From assembly GCF_016859285.1 (NCBI RefSeq), contig NC_053414.1, forward strand, positions 9,730,517 to 9,794,516: a stretch of DNA of 64,000 nt. Reading direction: 5' to 3'. This document shows positions 1 to 11,499 of the stretch, one piece after another. Every line of letters starts with the position of its first letter. Within the stretch, counting starts at the first letter, position 1. The stretch comes from Xiphias gladius (lineage: Eukaryota; Chordata; Actinopteri; Istiophoriformes; Xiphiidae). The position numbers and the translations under genes are program-made. Below the pieces are notes generated by a model that made no database searches, was not told the origin of the DNA, and saw only the letters and a program-made list of their open reading frames with translations.

Positions 1-2210
1 GGTAGTTCAGACACAAGTGAGTGTGAAGCATGTGATCAGAGGTCTGCAGAGTTAGATCGCCCCCTGCTGTCTGAAGCCGGAGCTGGCCCGTGTCTTTGGA
101 TGTTTGAAGATATTATGGTGTTTGACGGGCGCGGGTTGAAAGGTAGACTGAAGCAGATGTACAGAAGGGCTTATTCAAGTGACACGACGTTGTGTAAAAC
201 TTTGTAGAAAAAGGCTAAGATTATATTTTATTAACACAGCAGCGATGATATGAGAACTGCAAAGGTGAATTTCTACATTTTTGAATGTCATTTTATCTGC
301 TGGTGCTGGTGATGATAAGGATGGATGATGGTGATGTTAGTGTTATACAATGATGATGATGATGATCATGATAATGATGATGATGATGATGATGATGATA
401 ACTCTGGATGATGCAAATGTTCATAGTATTATATAATGATCCTGCAGATTCTCAGAAGCAGGGAATGATATACTGGAAGCTCACCTGCAGTAACATGATT
501 GGACAGTGTTGGAATAAAACCACTTCCTCTCTGACTTTCATTTGACTCCATAACCTTGCTTCTAAATCTTTCCTTTGCCCCTATTTAAAGAGATTAAAAA
601 AAAAAAAACAACACACACACACACACACACACAGTAGGACCGGCTGTGGTGTAGTCCTTCAACATGAGCTGTTTAATCTAAAAATAAAGCTAACACACAG
701 CTGCTGCCTGCTAACGAATTCAACATAACTCGAGTACCCCGTCTAATTATGGCCTTCCAGCAGATGTTGATTAATATGCCTAACACATCCTCGGATCTCG
801 GTCTCAATACGACATTATATTAAAAGCTGTTTCTCAGGTTGCAAGAAGCAAACAGGAAATTATTTAAAGATGACGCGAACAAGGGCAGACTCACAGCTCT
901 GACAGTGGTTGTGGTGGTGGATAGGTTTTATTTTTCATATTTCATTACACCACTTCAGCATATCACAATAAAATATTTAATCACATGAATATTTCACACT
1001 GAAACACTATAGCGTTCAGAATGCATTAAGCTGTGCTGCCTTTATTTCCCTGCCAAGAAAATGTACCACTTTCTGCAAGTTCTACCCCCTCCTCACTCGT
1101 TCGCTTACAATCTACTGGTCAGGCTGCCTGACTGTCTCAATTTCAGCCAATGGGGGGCCACATGTCTGCTGGGCAGCTTGTGATTGGTCAGACTGACTGA
1201 GGGGCAGATAGAACAGAAGCAGATAAATGGAGCTTCACTGTTCTCCATGTTTCCTTCACTAAATACCTTGTATCCCTTAATAAGGCAGGTGAAGCATCAT
1301 CACTGATCTACATCTATGTTAATCTGCACCTCACCTTGTGAACATGCAGTCAAGGTGTGTCTGTGTCTGTGTGTCCTTCCAGGTGTATGAAGTATACATT
1401 TATTTCCAGGTGTACGAGTATGTCTGTTTCCAGGTGTGAGTGAGTACAGCTGTGTTTGCGTGCGTCGATATCTGTGTGTGTGCAGGAAAATAAGACAGTA
1501 TTCTTGACACAGAGAGTTACAACTAACTAAGCTGAGCCAGCAGTTGCCATGGTGAAAAGAGATCATACATCACATGACCCAAAATCTCACCCATCCCAGG
1601 AGAGGATGGAAAGCCACTGAGCAGCGAGGCAGGAAGTTGTCCGTGTGGCGTTGTACAACTCACACCTCCTCTCTCTTTCTTCTTTCCATCTGTCTGTGTC
1701 TAGAAGGCCGGAGCCATGGGTCTCTGCTGTGTGAGTTTCTGGGGGTCCAGGGTTTCAGTGAAGGGCGGGGCTTGGTAGGGGTTGGTGGTTACTATGGTAG
1801 CACCGTTGGCGATGGGATAAGGTGTAGCTCGAGCGTTGCTAGGGGTGGGTTCCAGGTGTTGCCATGTGAACAAGTTTGTGTTGCTGCCGGTTAGGAAGCG
1901 TCGCAGTGCACTCAGCGTCAGTACAGCCTGTTAGTGACGCACACACAAACACACACACAGGCATTAGCAGAGGCTGCTACTTACACACTGATTTATTTGC
2001 AATAGAAACACATGGTTACTGTCGAACCACTCTTTCCCTGCAGATTAATGGTAAAGATCAAAACAAACACTTGTGGGATTCCAGGCGACGTGGGACTGAC
2101 CAGCGACGCAAAATCACAATTTGCATAAAAGTGAAAAATTGTAACTTTATGCAAATGAGGATGAACGTCTGTAGAGTTGTACGTCGGCTGTTTAGCAGGT
2201 ATAATGTTTG
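1..2210. other. intergenic, no gene recognised
   Basis: I see no exon series, protein similarity or RNA gene here. The stretch holds a GAT-rich simple repeat near 343-400, an A-run followed by a short CA tract at about 596-633, and scattered TG-rich sequence at 1340-1480. The open frames that cross this part have no recognisable domain and no splice context, so I do not call them genes. Confidence 0.5.
343..400. repeat. GAT/ATG trinucleotide microsatellite
   Basis: An imperfect run of GAT units (gatgatgatgatgatcatgataatgatgatg) in AT-rich sequence. It is a simple repeat with no coding context. Confidence 0.85.
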
Positions 2211-2214
2211 CCAG

Positions 2215-2350
2215 GTTGACCATCTTAGTTTGGTATGTAGCATGATAACTTTTGCTAATTAGCACTAAATACAAAGTACAGTTGAGGATGACGCAAACAT
2301 CATTAGTTTTGCTGGATTTTTGTGCAAGTCAGGGATCAATCCAATAGATT
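2215..2350 (-). repeat. fragment of interspersed repeat family A
   Basis: This shares the order 'catgctaac..ttgctaattagcac..aaacacaaagtaca' with 6236-6880 and, inverted, with 29640-30110. The family is a common fish interspersed repeat that I take for a non-autonomous DNA element. Only its inner part is left here. Confidence 0.55.
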
Positions 2351-2373
2351 TGCGATACCGTGTTTCAGTCTGG

Positions 2374-3229
2374 ACCAGTAGTAGAATATAATTAAGTACA
2401 TTTACTGAAGTACTGTACTTAAGTACAATTTTGAGGTACTTTACTTGAGTATTTCAATTTCATGCTGCTTTATACTTAAACTCACATTCCAGAGGGAAAT
2501 ATTGTAGTTTTTTCCTTACCACATTTACGTTATAGCTGGAGTTGCTTTTCAGATTAGAATTTTACATAAAAAAATATCTGCTAAATTTTATAAAATACAG
2601 TGTATTTTTTATATATTGATGAACCAGTGATTCCCAATCTTTTTGGCTTGTGACACCCTTACGAAAAAGTCTGTTTCAAATCCCAAACCCACCAAAGTGA
2701 TTTCCCCTTCAAACTTCTTGAATGGTTTCATTAAAATAATTGTTCGAGGCTCAAGGAGCTAAAACTCAGCAATATTTCACAAATAAAACAAAACAACAAA
2801 GATGAAATAAAAGTCCAAATAATGACTTTGTTAATTTGTGTTGCAGAATTTTTCTTCTTTACAACCCCATGTATATTCATATGAACCTCAAGGAGGTTCC
2901 CTGAGGCCTAGCTTGGGAGCCACACAACTAAACTGGCTAAATGTATATAAAGTGGTTAAAACTAGCTTTATCTCAAGCTGCAACAGTAAAATGCTGCTTA
3001 TACATTGATGCATAAGTATTAACAAAATCTAATAATGTCATATACAATGATATATCGGAACAAATACTCTTACTTTTGATTCTTTAAATGTATTTAGCAG
3101 GACTTCTGTACTTTAACTTCAGTAGAATTTTGAGTGAGGGACTCTTAACTGAGTTTTTTTGCATCGTTCTAGCCTGTTCGTACTCTTACTCAAGTAAATG
3201 ATCTTAATACTTCTTCCACCACTGGTGGT
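2374..3229. mobile_element. non-autonomous hAT-like element (aagtactt family)
   Basis: The ends are inverted and similar: ccagtagtagaat at the left and the complement of ccagtggtggaag at the right, with runs of tactttacttgagta/tactcaagtaa inside both. The middle carries the 'ttcccaatctttttggcttgtgac' motif seen in other copies. The same family returns at 32505-33257 and as pieces at 28226-28340 and 38575-38815. No transposase frame remains. I assign hAT from memory of fish repeats, so the superfamily is less certain than the repeat itself. Confidence 0.55.
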
Positions 3230-3299
3230 GGGCTGACTGACGTTACTATCACTAGAGTCACTGCTCTAGCGTGGCTTAAAATAAATGTAACAAACCCCG

Positions 3300-3520
3300 A
3301 ATCTAGAGAATACCACAACCTAAACCTTTAAGAATGTTGTGAGGCTCTGGCTCTTTCTGAATGGCATCCTCTCCCCAAATACCAATGAGGGCATCGACAT
3401 CTTGACTTCCGAGTATTGGCTGTCCTATTCGATACAGATTCAGTGATAAAATGGTGGTTACTGTTTTTGTGTTTGTTGTAATTGTACTTGTGACGTGACA
3501 ACACATCTGCTTGACCAATT
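3300..3520 (-). other. possible relic of a Myb/SANT-like (MSANTD) coding segment
   Basis: On the minus strand a short frame reads DVDALIGIWGEDAIQKE, which resembles the start of the Myb/SANT-like domain found in MSANTD proteins and in Harbinger-type transposon accessory proteins (pattern: D/E-V-x-A-L-I-x-I-W-G-E-x-x-I-Q). No further helix follows in frame and there is no exon context. It may be a decayed transposon piece or chance; confidence is low. Confidence 0.2.
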
Positions 3521-3599
3521 ACAACTGACAGCGCAGACAGCAACTCCTGAAAGGACCTGGAAATTGCATTTATTATTACCTCCTGAGCAGTGCGGAAAT

Positions 3600-4690
3600 T
3601 GAGTTCAAGGAATCCATCTCCAAAGTGGATGAAGAGCGAGTGCAGTATGTTATGTTTTCTTAATGTGGCTGCAGGGGAAAAGCTCTATTACACATACCTA
3701 CACACACGGGTAAAAGTGCAGTTACGCAAAAAGGGAAGGAGGGTTGAAGAAACTAGAAGAGCAGGGTACAAAAGGCTTAGATCGCTTGGAAAAACCGTGC
3801 TTAAAAGAGAAAATCCAGCGATTTTGTGTTGTATTTTTATAAAGTTTGAGGACTCAAAAGGGACAGATCAAAAAGGAATAGTCAAAATCATAGCAGCAGA
3901 GACCAATATATCCTGACATTGAGTATCCAGTATGTGTCAAACTCTGGATCCTGCATGTCCCATAGTGCAACTTCAGAGCATCTTTACAATATAGCCTCCG
4001 TGCTTGGTAGACCCCCTCATCTTTCATACTCCATTCCCCCTGCTTGTAACACAGTTTTTTCCGTCAAAGGTTAGTAGTCTCAAAGCCCAGATTAAACCAA
4101 CAACAACAACGGTGAAATCACTCAAGACATTTTCTCGGGTTTTAGAAATCCAGAAGACGTAAAACAAGTGTTTTCACAGGCTGAGTTATACTCCTCCTGA
4201 CTAGTAAACCGACTTTAATGTGTAAAAAGAGTAGACTTCCACTAAAGGTATCGAAATTCAAAAGAACAAATCGATTTCATTCTTTGTCACTTGCTATAAA
4301 GCCTCTACAGAAGAATATTGGAATAATTTAACACAGTACTATTAGTCCTATAGATATCTTGTATCATACTGTACATCCGTGACACAATTACAGCTTCACA
4401 TCCTCTGACAGTGAGATGAATGGCTGCTTTATGTTTGGTGGTAAGATAGTTTTAACAGGTTCCATTGAGTTACCAGCGGATAATAAATCGGCCGGTCTCT
4501 GTCTGAGCGGTGATGTTTTCTGGCATTGCAATTTTTTTTTTTTTTGTGTACCGGTGAGGTATCACTGAGAGCAATGTTCTCTTTTTTATGAACACCTCGT
4601 TCACACTCACACAGTGATGTAGTACTTGGCAGGGATTCATTATTATTGCTCGGTGACTTAACTATAATTAAAAACTAATATGAATTCCAT
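3600..4690. other. intergenic, nothing recognised
   Basis: AT-rich sequence with no similarity I can name. An open frame at 3590-3916 encodes a basic, low-complexity peptide without a domain and is not supported as a gene. Confidence 0.45.
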
Positions 4691-4695
4691 CAGTT

Positions 4696-4701
4696 TTTAT
4701 T
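4696..4701 (-). terminator. candidate poly(A) signal of the synaptogyrin gene
   Basis: Read on the minus strand this is AATAAA, about 315 bp beyond the synaptogyrin stop codon. It is the first consensus signal I find downstream; use of the site is inferred. Confidence 0.4.
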
Positions 4702-5013
4702 TTACACATGACGAGTTTTGTCTGATGTACAGTCGACTGCAGCACATTGTAATGAGCATCAGTTTGATTATGTCATTCGTGATTTTTTTGATGCATATGA
4801 CATATAATAATAAATATATAAATATTGGAAAAATATATATTTTTTTCATATTGTGGTATCAACTTTGACCATACCACCAAGCTTTACTCTAAATCTGCTG
4901 ATTCCACTACTTTACGGTATGAAATCTGACACTATCACAGGCCTGCAGATATGCTTTAAATCAGCCAGTAATATACAGGTGGGACTCAGAGTGTGTGAGT
5001 GTGTGTGTGTGTG

Positions 5014-8000
5014 TTAGACTAAAGAGAGGGTAGGAGGGGTCCTAGGCAGCAGCCTCTGCTTGTCCTCCATGAAGGAAATGCTCTTAAATGTGTTCATTGC
5101 CAGCAGACACTGATAACCCTGAAAATGTAACATACACACACACACAAACACACACACACACACACACACACAGACACACACACACTGCCGGTCAGACACG
5201 CATATATGGTGATGATGATGAAGACAGATACACTTGAATGTACACACATAGACAGAGGGAAGGTGTACATTCAGGTATAGATATACAGACCCAGGTGAGG
5301 ATGGAGAAGAAGCAGAAAGCAATGGTGGCTCTGGCAGCGTCAGAGCCCTGGGACAGTGGCAGCTCGTCTGGAGAGGTCGCCTGCCACTGATTGGCCAGAA
5401 AACAGAAGCCAACGAACCACAGGAAGCTGGCGAGGCCTGGAGGAGAGGGACAAAGATGGTCTTTTAGAGCTTTTGGTTGTAAAAGGTGATGCGAATAGTC
5501 TTTTAAACCCGTTCTTCAAACATACTTTAATCAAATGGTTTATCCAGATATTACTTAATTTTTTTAACAGAAAATTACTTGAGGTTTTTTTTACTTGATT
5601 TTACATGAATTATCTTTTCTTTCTTTCATTTTTCACATCTTTTAAATGAGCAACTTTCTTCACCTACAGATAGCATTGTTTCAATGGTTGTTGTTAACAA
5701 TCACACTGGCGGGTGGGGTGTGAGGTGTAAAAGTTGGTGTATCGATAAAAAGGAAACTGCAACAAAGTGCAATGGAAACAGACTTAACGAATTAATCATT
5801 TAGCATGTAGCATTTGACCTAAACAACCACTCCTGAGACGAAAAAATAGCGGCAGGAGCGGCAACGTGTGGAGCGATGACGTTCCACACATTGATACATG
5901 AAACAACCACGTGCCGCATTTCCATTATTTTCTACCTTTTGTACTCTTTTTTTTCCACTGTTTGAGGTTTAACTGCCGCTCTTTTAATTATTTCTTCTTG
6001 TTGCGCCCTCTTCTTCTGCAACAGTTTTAATGGCAGAATTAGCACCATCAGCTGTTTATCTCAGTGATCCAGCTCCTAATATTTGCCTAATGGTAGTAGA
6101 TGGTAAACTGCATTAATTTGCATTGTCTTTTGCAGATTTTCTCGAAATTTGGTTAAAGTTTGAGGAACATTTGGAAGGAAACCCACTTATTCAATTTATG
6201 GGTGAAAATCCGGTGAACAGTAGTAACAACAAAACTAAGAGACTACAGTCATGCTAGCAGCTCTCTTAGGCTTACCTTAGGCACAGTGGTGCTTTGAGCT
6301 AAATACTAATGCAATCATGTTAACAAGCATTCAAAGACAATACTTACATGCTGATGATTAGCAGGTGTAACTACAACTATCTTAGTTTAACATGCTAACA
6401 TTTGCTAATTAGCACCAAACACAAAGTACAGAAGGGGCTGACGGGATTGTTATTACATTTGCAGGTATTTCGTCATAAACTGAAGTATTCGACAAATTGA
6501 AAGTTTGACTTGATGATGGTGCTATATAAAAAGAGAGGATCAACAAAGTTCTTACAATTCATCATGAGGCTAACATGAATTTCTGTACCAAATTTCATGG
6601 CAATCCATCCATATTTGTCCGGAGATTTCACTCAAAACCACAAATGTTAACCTGATGGTGGCGCTAGAGGTCATGGGATAACCAAAGTTTTTAGGTTTCG
6701 TCGTCTGAGAACCATGAATTTTTGTGCAACATTTTGTGGCAATAAATTCTGTTGGTGTTGACATATTACAATGAATACTTGAAAAATTTGACCTGCTGGA
6801 GGCCCTAAACTAAAAGCCAGGGGATCGTGTGACGTCGTCACTGTGAGGTTGACAGATGACCAGCAGAGACTACAGGACATAACCCGTAAAACCTACTTAA
6901 AAACATATGTAAAACCATCATGTGTCATTTTTACACTTTGGTTTTCATGTGGATTAAAACTAATGTGATGTAACGGGGTAATTTGTGAGTTTTAGTGGTG
7001 GTGTTAGGTGGCTTTTGTTACCATTTGACAAAGCCAGGCTTGCTGTTTCCCCGTTTCAAGTCTTTGTCCTAAGCTAAGCAAATTGGCTGCCAGTTGTAGC
7101 TTCATATTTACTGTACAGACATAAGAGTGGTGTCAGTCTTCTTATCTGACTCTCAGCAAGAAAGCAAATGGTCCTTTAAAGTCTCCTCGGAGGACTGGAA
7201 TATATCTCACATTGGGGAAATTTTTATTTTCCTGGAATTAGCTTTACCTTATTCTATTTTTATTCTTGTCCAGTTTTGCTTTTGTTTTTAATATTCTTGG
7301 TTTTTAATGTGTTGCCTATTTATAACTTGATTTTTGAAGTTTGCCCATGTTTCATTCTAAATGTTAATCGACAGTCCGTGACATTTGTGTTTATTCATAC
7401 CAGAGAAGACGAGGTCCAGCAGGACAGCACGTCTTCTGTCCCTGACGCTGCTGATGCTGGGAAAGTAAAAGTCCAGGATCAGGAAACAGATGCTGCCGAG
7501 GAAACAGGCCACACCAACAGTAACACCGTAGTTACAGGCATCAGCGTTGTTGTTGAAGACGCACAGCAAACGCTCGCTGCCAATGTTGATGTAGCCCTCG
7601 TTCACGATGCAGCTGAACACCACCATGGAGAAAACCTGCAGGGAAAGACACGTGGGCTATTTTATTATCTAACAGGTAAAAGAGAATTAACTCACACTGG
7701 TGTATGAATGCCTACCATTCCTCATACTTGCAACAACACGGACACACCAGTACAAACACACACTCTGTTCAAGTGTGTGTGGATGAGAGGCAGAGAGAAG
7801 TTGTAATAAAGATACAAAAATATACTTCTCTTCGATAATTATGTAATAGTTTTAAAGGTTAAGCTCACCCAAAATAAAAAAACAAACAAATCAAAAGCCA
7901 TATTTTCACCAATTACCCCTACTGATACATATCTGCCCATGCAGATAATTCCGAAATTGTCTGGCAAAGTACAACTCTATTGGTGCTGAAGAGTAAGTTG

Positions 8001-11000
8001 TTACAAATTTTCACCCAGTTTAGTAAAGACAGGATCAAGAAACAAAACTTCTTAAAGGATCACTTCACCCAAATTACAAAACATCTTCCCAATCGCACTT
8101 AATGGTACTGGGCCATGAAGACAGATTCCGATTCATTTGCAGAGATTTTAAAAGGGATCCACCACTGATAAAAACTGATGAGCAGTCTGTCTTTCCAGGT
8201 TACTTTCCTGGTTCCTGTGGATAATCCACAGAACTCACTGACAACAGATACTGTATTAGAAACAGTCTTCCATGTAAGGTAGAAAACCCTCCATATCGAT
8301 GTCTGTGGAGTATCTAAAGTAATCATGGAGATTGTTTAAGGGAAGACTCATGACTGTTGAGTTTTTCCACTGTAAAATAATTTTGTTTTGCTAAATTTTC
8401 TTTTAGGACCACAAACATAATTCCATTCACTGGGGTTGGATCCACCCAAAAGGGGCAAAAATGAGCTGAGGGCCTCATTTTAGACCTCCCCTACCCTCAG
8501 GTTAGTCTGGTTATGATTTGAAAAAATGCTAATGTCTGTTAAGTCACTATCTATTGCCAGCTGAGGTAACACAGTAGTGACTGAGGCTATGGCCCATGTA
8601 TTTGCAGTATTATAAACTGGGTGTTTGTGGGGACATTCCTCAAAAAATGCGGTATTAAGTTACTGCTAATGCAAACTGAATGTTTCCTACTGTCGAAGCT
8701 TCACATTTAACTGGCGCAACACAAGTAGACTTTTATTAAGAAGTAAACACAGGAAATGCAATGAGTTTGTCAGGGAGCTTAGCATGCCAGTATCGTTCAT
8801 CAAAAATGAACAGCCATTTTAGGCATCTTTGGACAGTGGATCAGTCTGAAATATTGCAGGAAGGGATTGAACAAGAAGGAGCCGCCACAGTGAGCTGTTA
8901 GATGAAGAGCCGCAGGCGACAGGCTTCACGCCTCCAACTTCTCAGCGCGGTAACCAACTCCTTTCACCGTGCGCTGCTGTTGGCAGACTCATGCCAATAC
9001 AGTTACTCACAGAATGATAAGGTCAATTGTTGCCCAGCTTCTTTATTAAAACAACAATGGTTTGTTTTGCTGCCCCAAGAATTCTGTGACCTGTAGTATT
9101 AAACCGCATTTCCTGTCACCACCAATAACTACAGGTGTCACCAAATAGACCAGGACTGAAATCTTCTTGATTGCCCCTTTAAGGACTACATAAGCAGAAT
9201 GTCAGCTGAAATGTTAAGGCCACCATGAGGAGTTTTTGACCACCAGTAGTGCTATGGAGCAATGTTATACAAGTGTATCCCCTTGTTTTTTTTTTGTGCA
9301 GACACGTCAGGGGGCACATGCAACCGTAAGAGCACACAGGCAGCGGGATACACGGGCCTGCCACATGCTGTTCTGCTGATCCACACTTGGCAGTAACGTA
9401 CAAAGAAACAAAGGAATGCACCAATAAAGGCAAGATAGAGTAGGAGTTGAAAGCCAGTAAACATCAATGTAAAAAAAACTGAAGATTTAAAAGAGTGAAA
9501 AACTGGCTTTGCAAATGTTTTTATGAGGAAAGAATGGCATTCAACACATTTGTTAGGACACACACAATGTGTTTACGTGAGAAAAACTGAACGAAAACAT
9601 AACTTCTTTTTGTTTAAAAGAAAACAGGGCACATTTAAAGGTATTAAAACTATATTTTGACAGAGGGTCAATCTACAAGATACAGCATGGCTTCAAGATG
9701 AGGTAAAACTGCAGGAGCCGCCACGAGGCCCTTAACATTTCATTAAGCAGTATATTGTGCTTTAATGTAGCATATCAGTAAAAAACATTAGCAGTCCATC
9801 AAATTTCCCCCAAATAATTGCCAAGCAGTGAACCTTGGGACTTTGTGGCCCCTGAGTGTTTGTGGACCTGGAGAAGTTGCCCACTTTGGCAGGTCAGTAA
9901 TCCAGCTTTGCCATTTACCTCGACAGTAACTTGGCGTCGGACATCTCAAGAGTCTCAACAAGTCAAGCCGAAGCCATCTTCCCATTAGAAGATACTGGCA
10001 AGTGTTCCCCACTTTGGGTGAAGAGATCCTACTAAAATATTTAGTTACTTAAGTCCTTACAAAACTGGATGGTAATGTCAGACATTTACCCAGAGATTTT
10101 ACCTGCACAACATGTGACAATGAAGGCGTGTCAACGGCATGCAAGGTAAATATGTTCATTCTCATTTACCAAACAATTAGTCAATTAATACATTAGCTGA
10201 TTGATCAAGAAATAATTTTGACAACTGATTATTCTTTTTAGCCAAACACACCCTGGTTGCTGCTTCTCAGTTGAGAGTATTTGTCTTATGTGACAGTAAA
10301 TTCACAATATTTTGGTTGGGCAAAACGAGCAATTTGATGGGCAATCGTCAGTATTTTCTCATATTTTATAGACCCAATGATTAATTTAGAAAATCCATAA
10401 TTGATGAGGAAAATAATCATGACTTTCTGTCCTAATTTCTTTCTGCAGGAATTCACTGTAAGGTCTACATCTCACATTGTTTATCATACTCACTTGTTCC
10501 AGTTTGTAATATCTCTTAGTTTTTTCTTATCTGACATGCTTCCTTGTGACTTGATTTTGTTTCTACCGTATTTAATTATACCCCGTAGATACGCTTTGTT
10601 TCAAGAAGGAATTGGCAAATTGCTTCCGACGGACGACGTTGAAACTGAATCGGATCACGAGGCGCAGAGACAGAGGCTTGATGTGCATCTGTTAACTCGC
10701 CAAGCCTCCTTTCAAAAACCAAAAAATTGTTCTTTGTTCCTTCAGAGCACATTAAATGCCGTTTCGGTGACTCACAGCTGCACGGCAACAAAACCACAGG
10801 GGCGACCGGGACGCGTTTCGTTTATGGTTTGGGGGGGCATTTTAAATCTAAGGCGTTCGCAGACACAAAGAGGACCCAGATAAACGCTGGTCCTGAGGCG
10901 CCAGCCAGGGGCTGCATCACGGAGATGACTTCTGTTGATCAGGTCGGGCTGCAATACGATCCTGAGATTAACAGCACAGCAGAGCTCCAACTCAAACGTC

Positions 11001-11297
11001 CCCAGACTTCTATTAAAAACGCTCATTTACACGAATCCTCACTTGACTGGATAAAAAGGCGCATCGGCAGGCAGGGAGGCAGAGATACATAAAAGAAAAA
11101 AAAAAAATGTGAACGGGAGAGAGATGGAGAAAGGGGGCGTACAGGTAGGCCCGTCCATTCATGATAACCGACACATTGCAGGGGAGGCTTACCCACGACA
11201 GCAGCCTGAGGATGGTGCGGGGATGCGTGAAGAAGGCGACCGGGTCGAAGGCGACGCTCCCGGCCTTCCCGGCGCCGTACGCGCCCGCTGGCTCCAT
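5014..11297 (-). CDS. syngr3: synaptogyrin (SYNGR3-like), 4 exons
   Basis: Synaptogyrins are four-pass membrane proteins of synaptic and other small vesicles. Coding exons: 11193-11297, 7401-7635, 5291-5436 and 5014-5118; lengths 105, 235, 146 and 105 give an open frame of 196 residues. Exon 1 starts MEPAGAYGAGKAG and ends at LLSW, as in SYNGR1/3. Exon 2 carries FSCIVNEGYINI and ISSVRDRRRAVLLDL, which matches SYNGR3 best. Exon 3 has FLWFVGFCFLANQWQ and the fourth membrane segment. Exon 4 encodes only 34 residues (GYQCLLAMNTFKSI to TLSLV), so the Tyr-rich tail of SYNGR1-3 (whole protein about 229 residues in human SYNGR3) is missing. The exon 3 donor GTCTGT is weak. A tandem GT tract precedes the exon 4 acceptor. 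Family assignment is firm; the choice of SYNGR3 over SYNGR1 or 4 rests on exon 2 and on synteny. Confidence 0.88.
5131..5190. repeat. CA microsatellite before synaptogyrin exon 4
   Basis: A CA run with a few interruptions. On the gene's strand it is a UG tract lying about 15 nt upstream of the exon 4 acceptor, where a pyrimidine tract would normally sit. Confidence 0.9.
6236..6880 (-). repeat. interspersed repeat family A, long copy in synaptogyrin intron 2
   Basis: It contains 'gtaccaaatttcatggcaatcc', 'catgctaacatttgctaattagcacc' and 'tgatggtggcgctagaggtcatggg', the recognisable core of a repeat that is frequent in percomorph genomes. The copy at 29640-30110 lies in the opposite orientation. 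No coding capacity. Confidence 0.65.
6990..7170 (-). repeat. fragment of interspersed repeat family B
   Basis: It reads, inverted, like the start of the element at 21103: 'gcttcatatttactgtacagacataagagtggt..cttatctgactctcagcaagaaagcaaa'. Other copies are at 18650-18810, 21103-22112 and 35845-36110. Confidence 0.6.
8045..8360 (+). repeat. interspersed repeat family C end
   Basis: It begins 'ttaaaggatcacttcacccaaattac', which is the terminal motif of the element at 38241-39328, followed by related inner sequence ('ttaatgg', 'ggataatccacagaac'). The other end is not clear. Confidence 0.45.
8361..10159. other. synaptogyrin intron 1, no other feature recognised
   Basis: Mixed unique sequence inside the long first intron. 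I find no second gene on either strand; open frames at 9179-9563 and 9788-10012 have no domain or splice context. Confidence 0.4.
10160..10425 (-). repeat. interspersed repeat family D
   Basis: It contains 'caattagtcaattaatacattagctgattgatcaag' and 'gacccaatgattaatttagaaaatc', an inverted copy of the family that starts 'gctgcaactaa..attattttcattaa'. Other copies are at 18865-19030, 34180-34400 and 52435-52520. Confidence 0.55.
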
Positions 11298-11470
11298 CCC
11301 TCCGCGTTTCTGCAGCCTCTGACGCCCGCCGAGAGAAGGAGAGGAGACGGTCGGAGAGACGGTCGGCGCGGAGCGGCGGCGGCTGCGGCGGCGTCCTCCT
11401 CCTCCAGCCTCCGTGTGAAGTCACACCGCGTCACCGAGAGCAGATCGCAGGATGCAGCGGCGTTAACCGT
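11180..11470 (-). promoter_or_regulatory. CpG-rich first exon and promoter region of the synaptogyrin gene
   Basis: This stretch is far richer in G+C and CpG than anything around it (for example gcggcggctgcggcggcg at 11371-11390). It spans the start codon at 11297 and the sequence just upstream on the minus strand, as expected for a CpG-island promoter. I see no TATA box, and the transcription start is not defined. Confidence 0.6.
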
Positions 11471-11499
11471 GAACAGACATCATGCTCCCAAATTCAGAT

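Noticed and set aside
1574-2262. Two overlapping plus-strand open frames near the left edge
   Set aside because: No domain, no splice partner, low-complexity parts; likely chance.
10401-11092. Overlapping plus-strand open frames before the synaptogyrin promoter
   Set aside because: They lie in synaptogyrin intron 1, lack any recognisable domain, and overlap an interspersed repeat at the left end.
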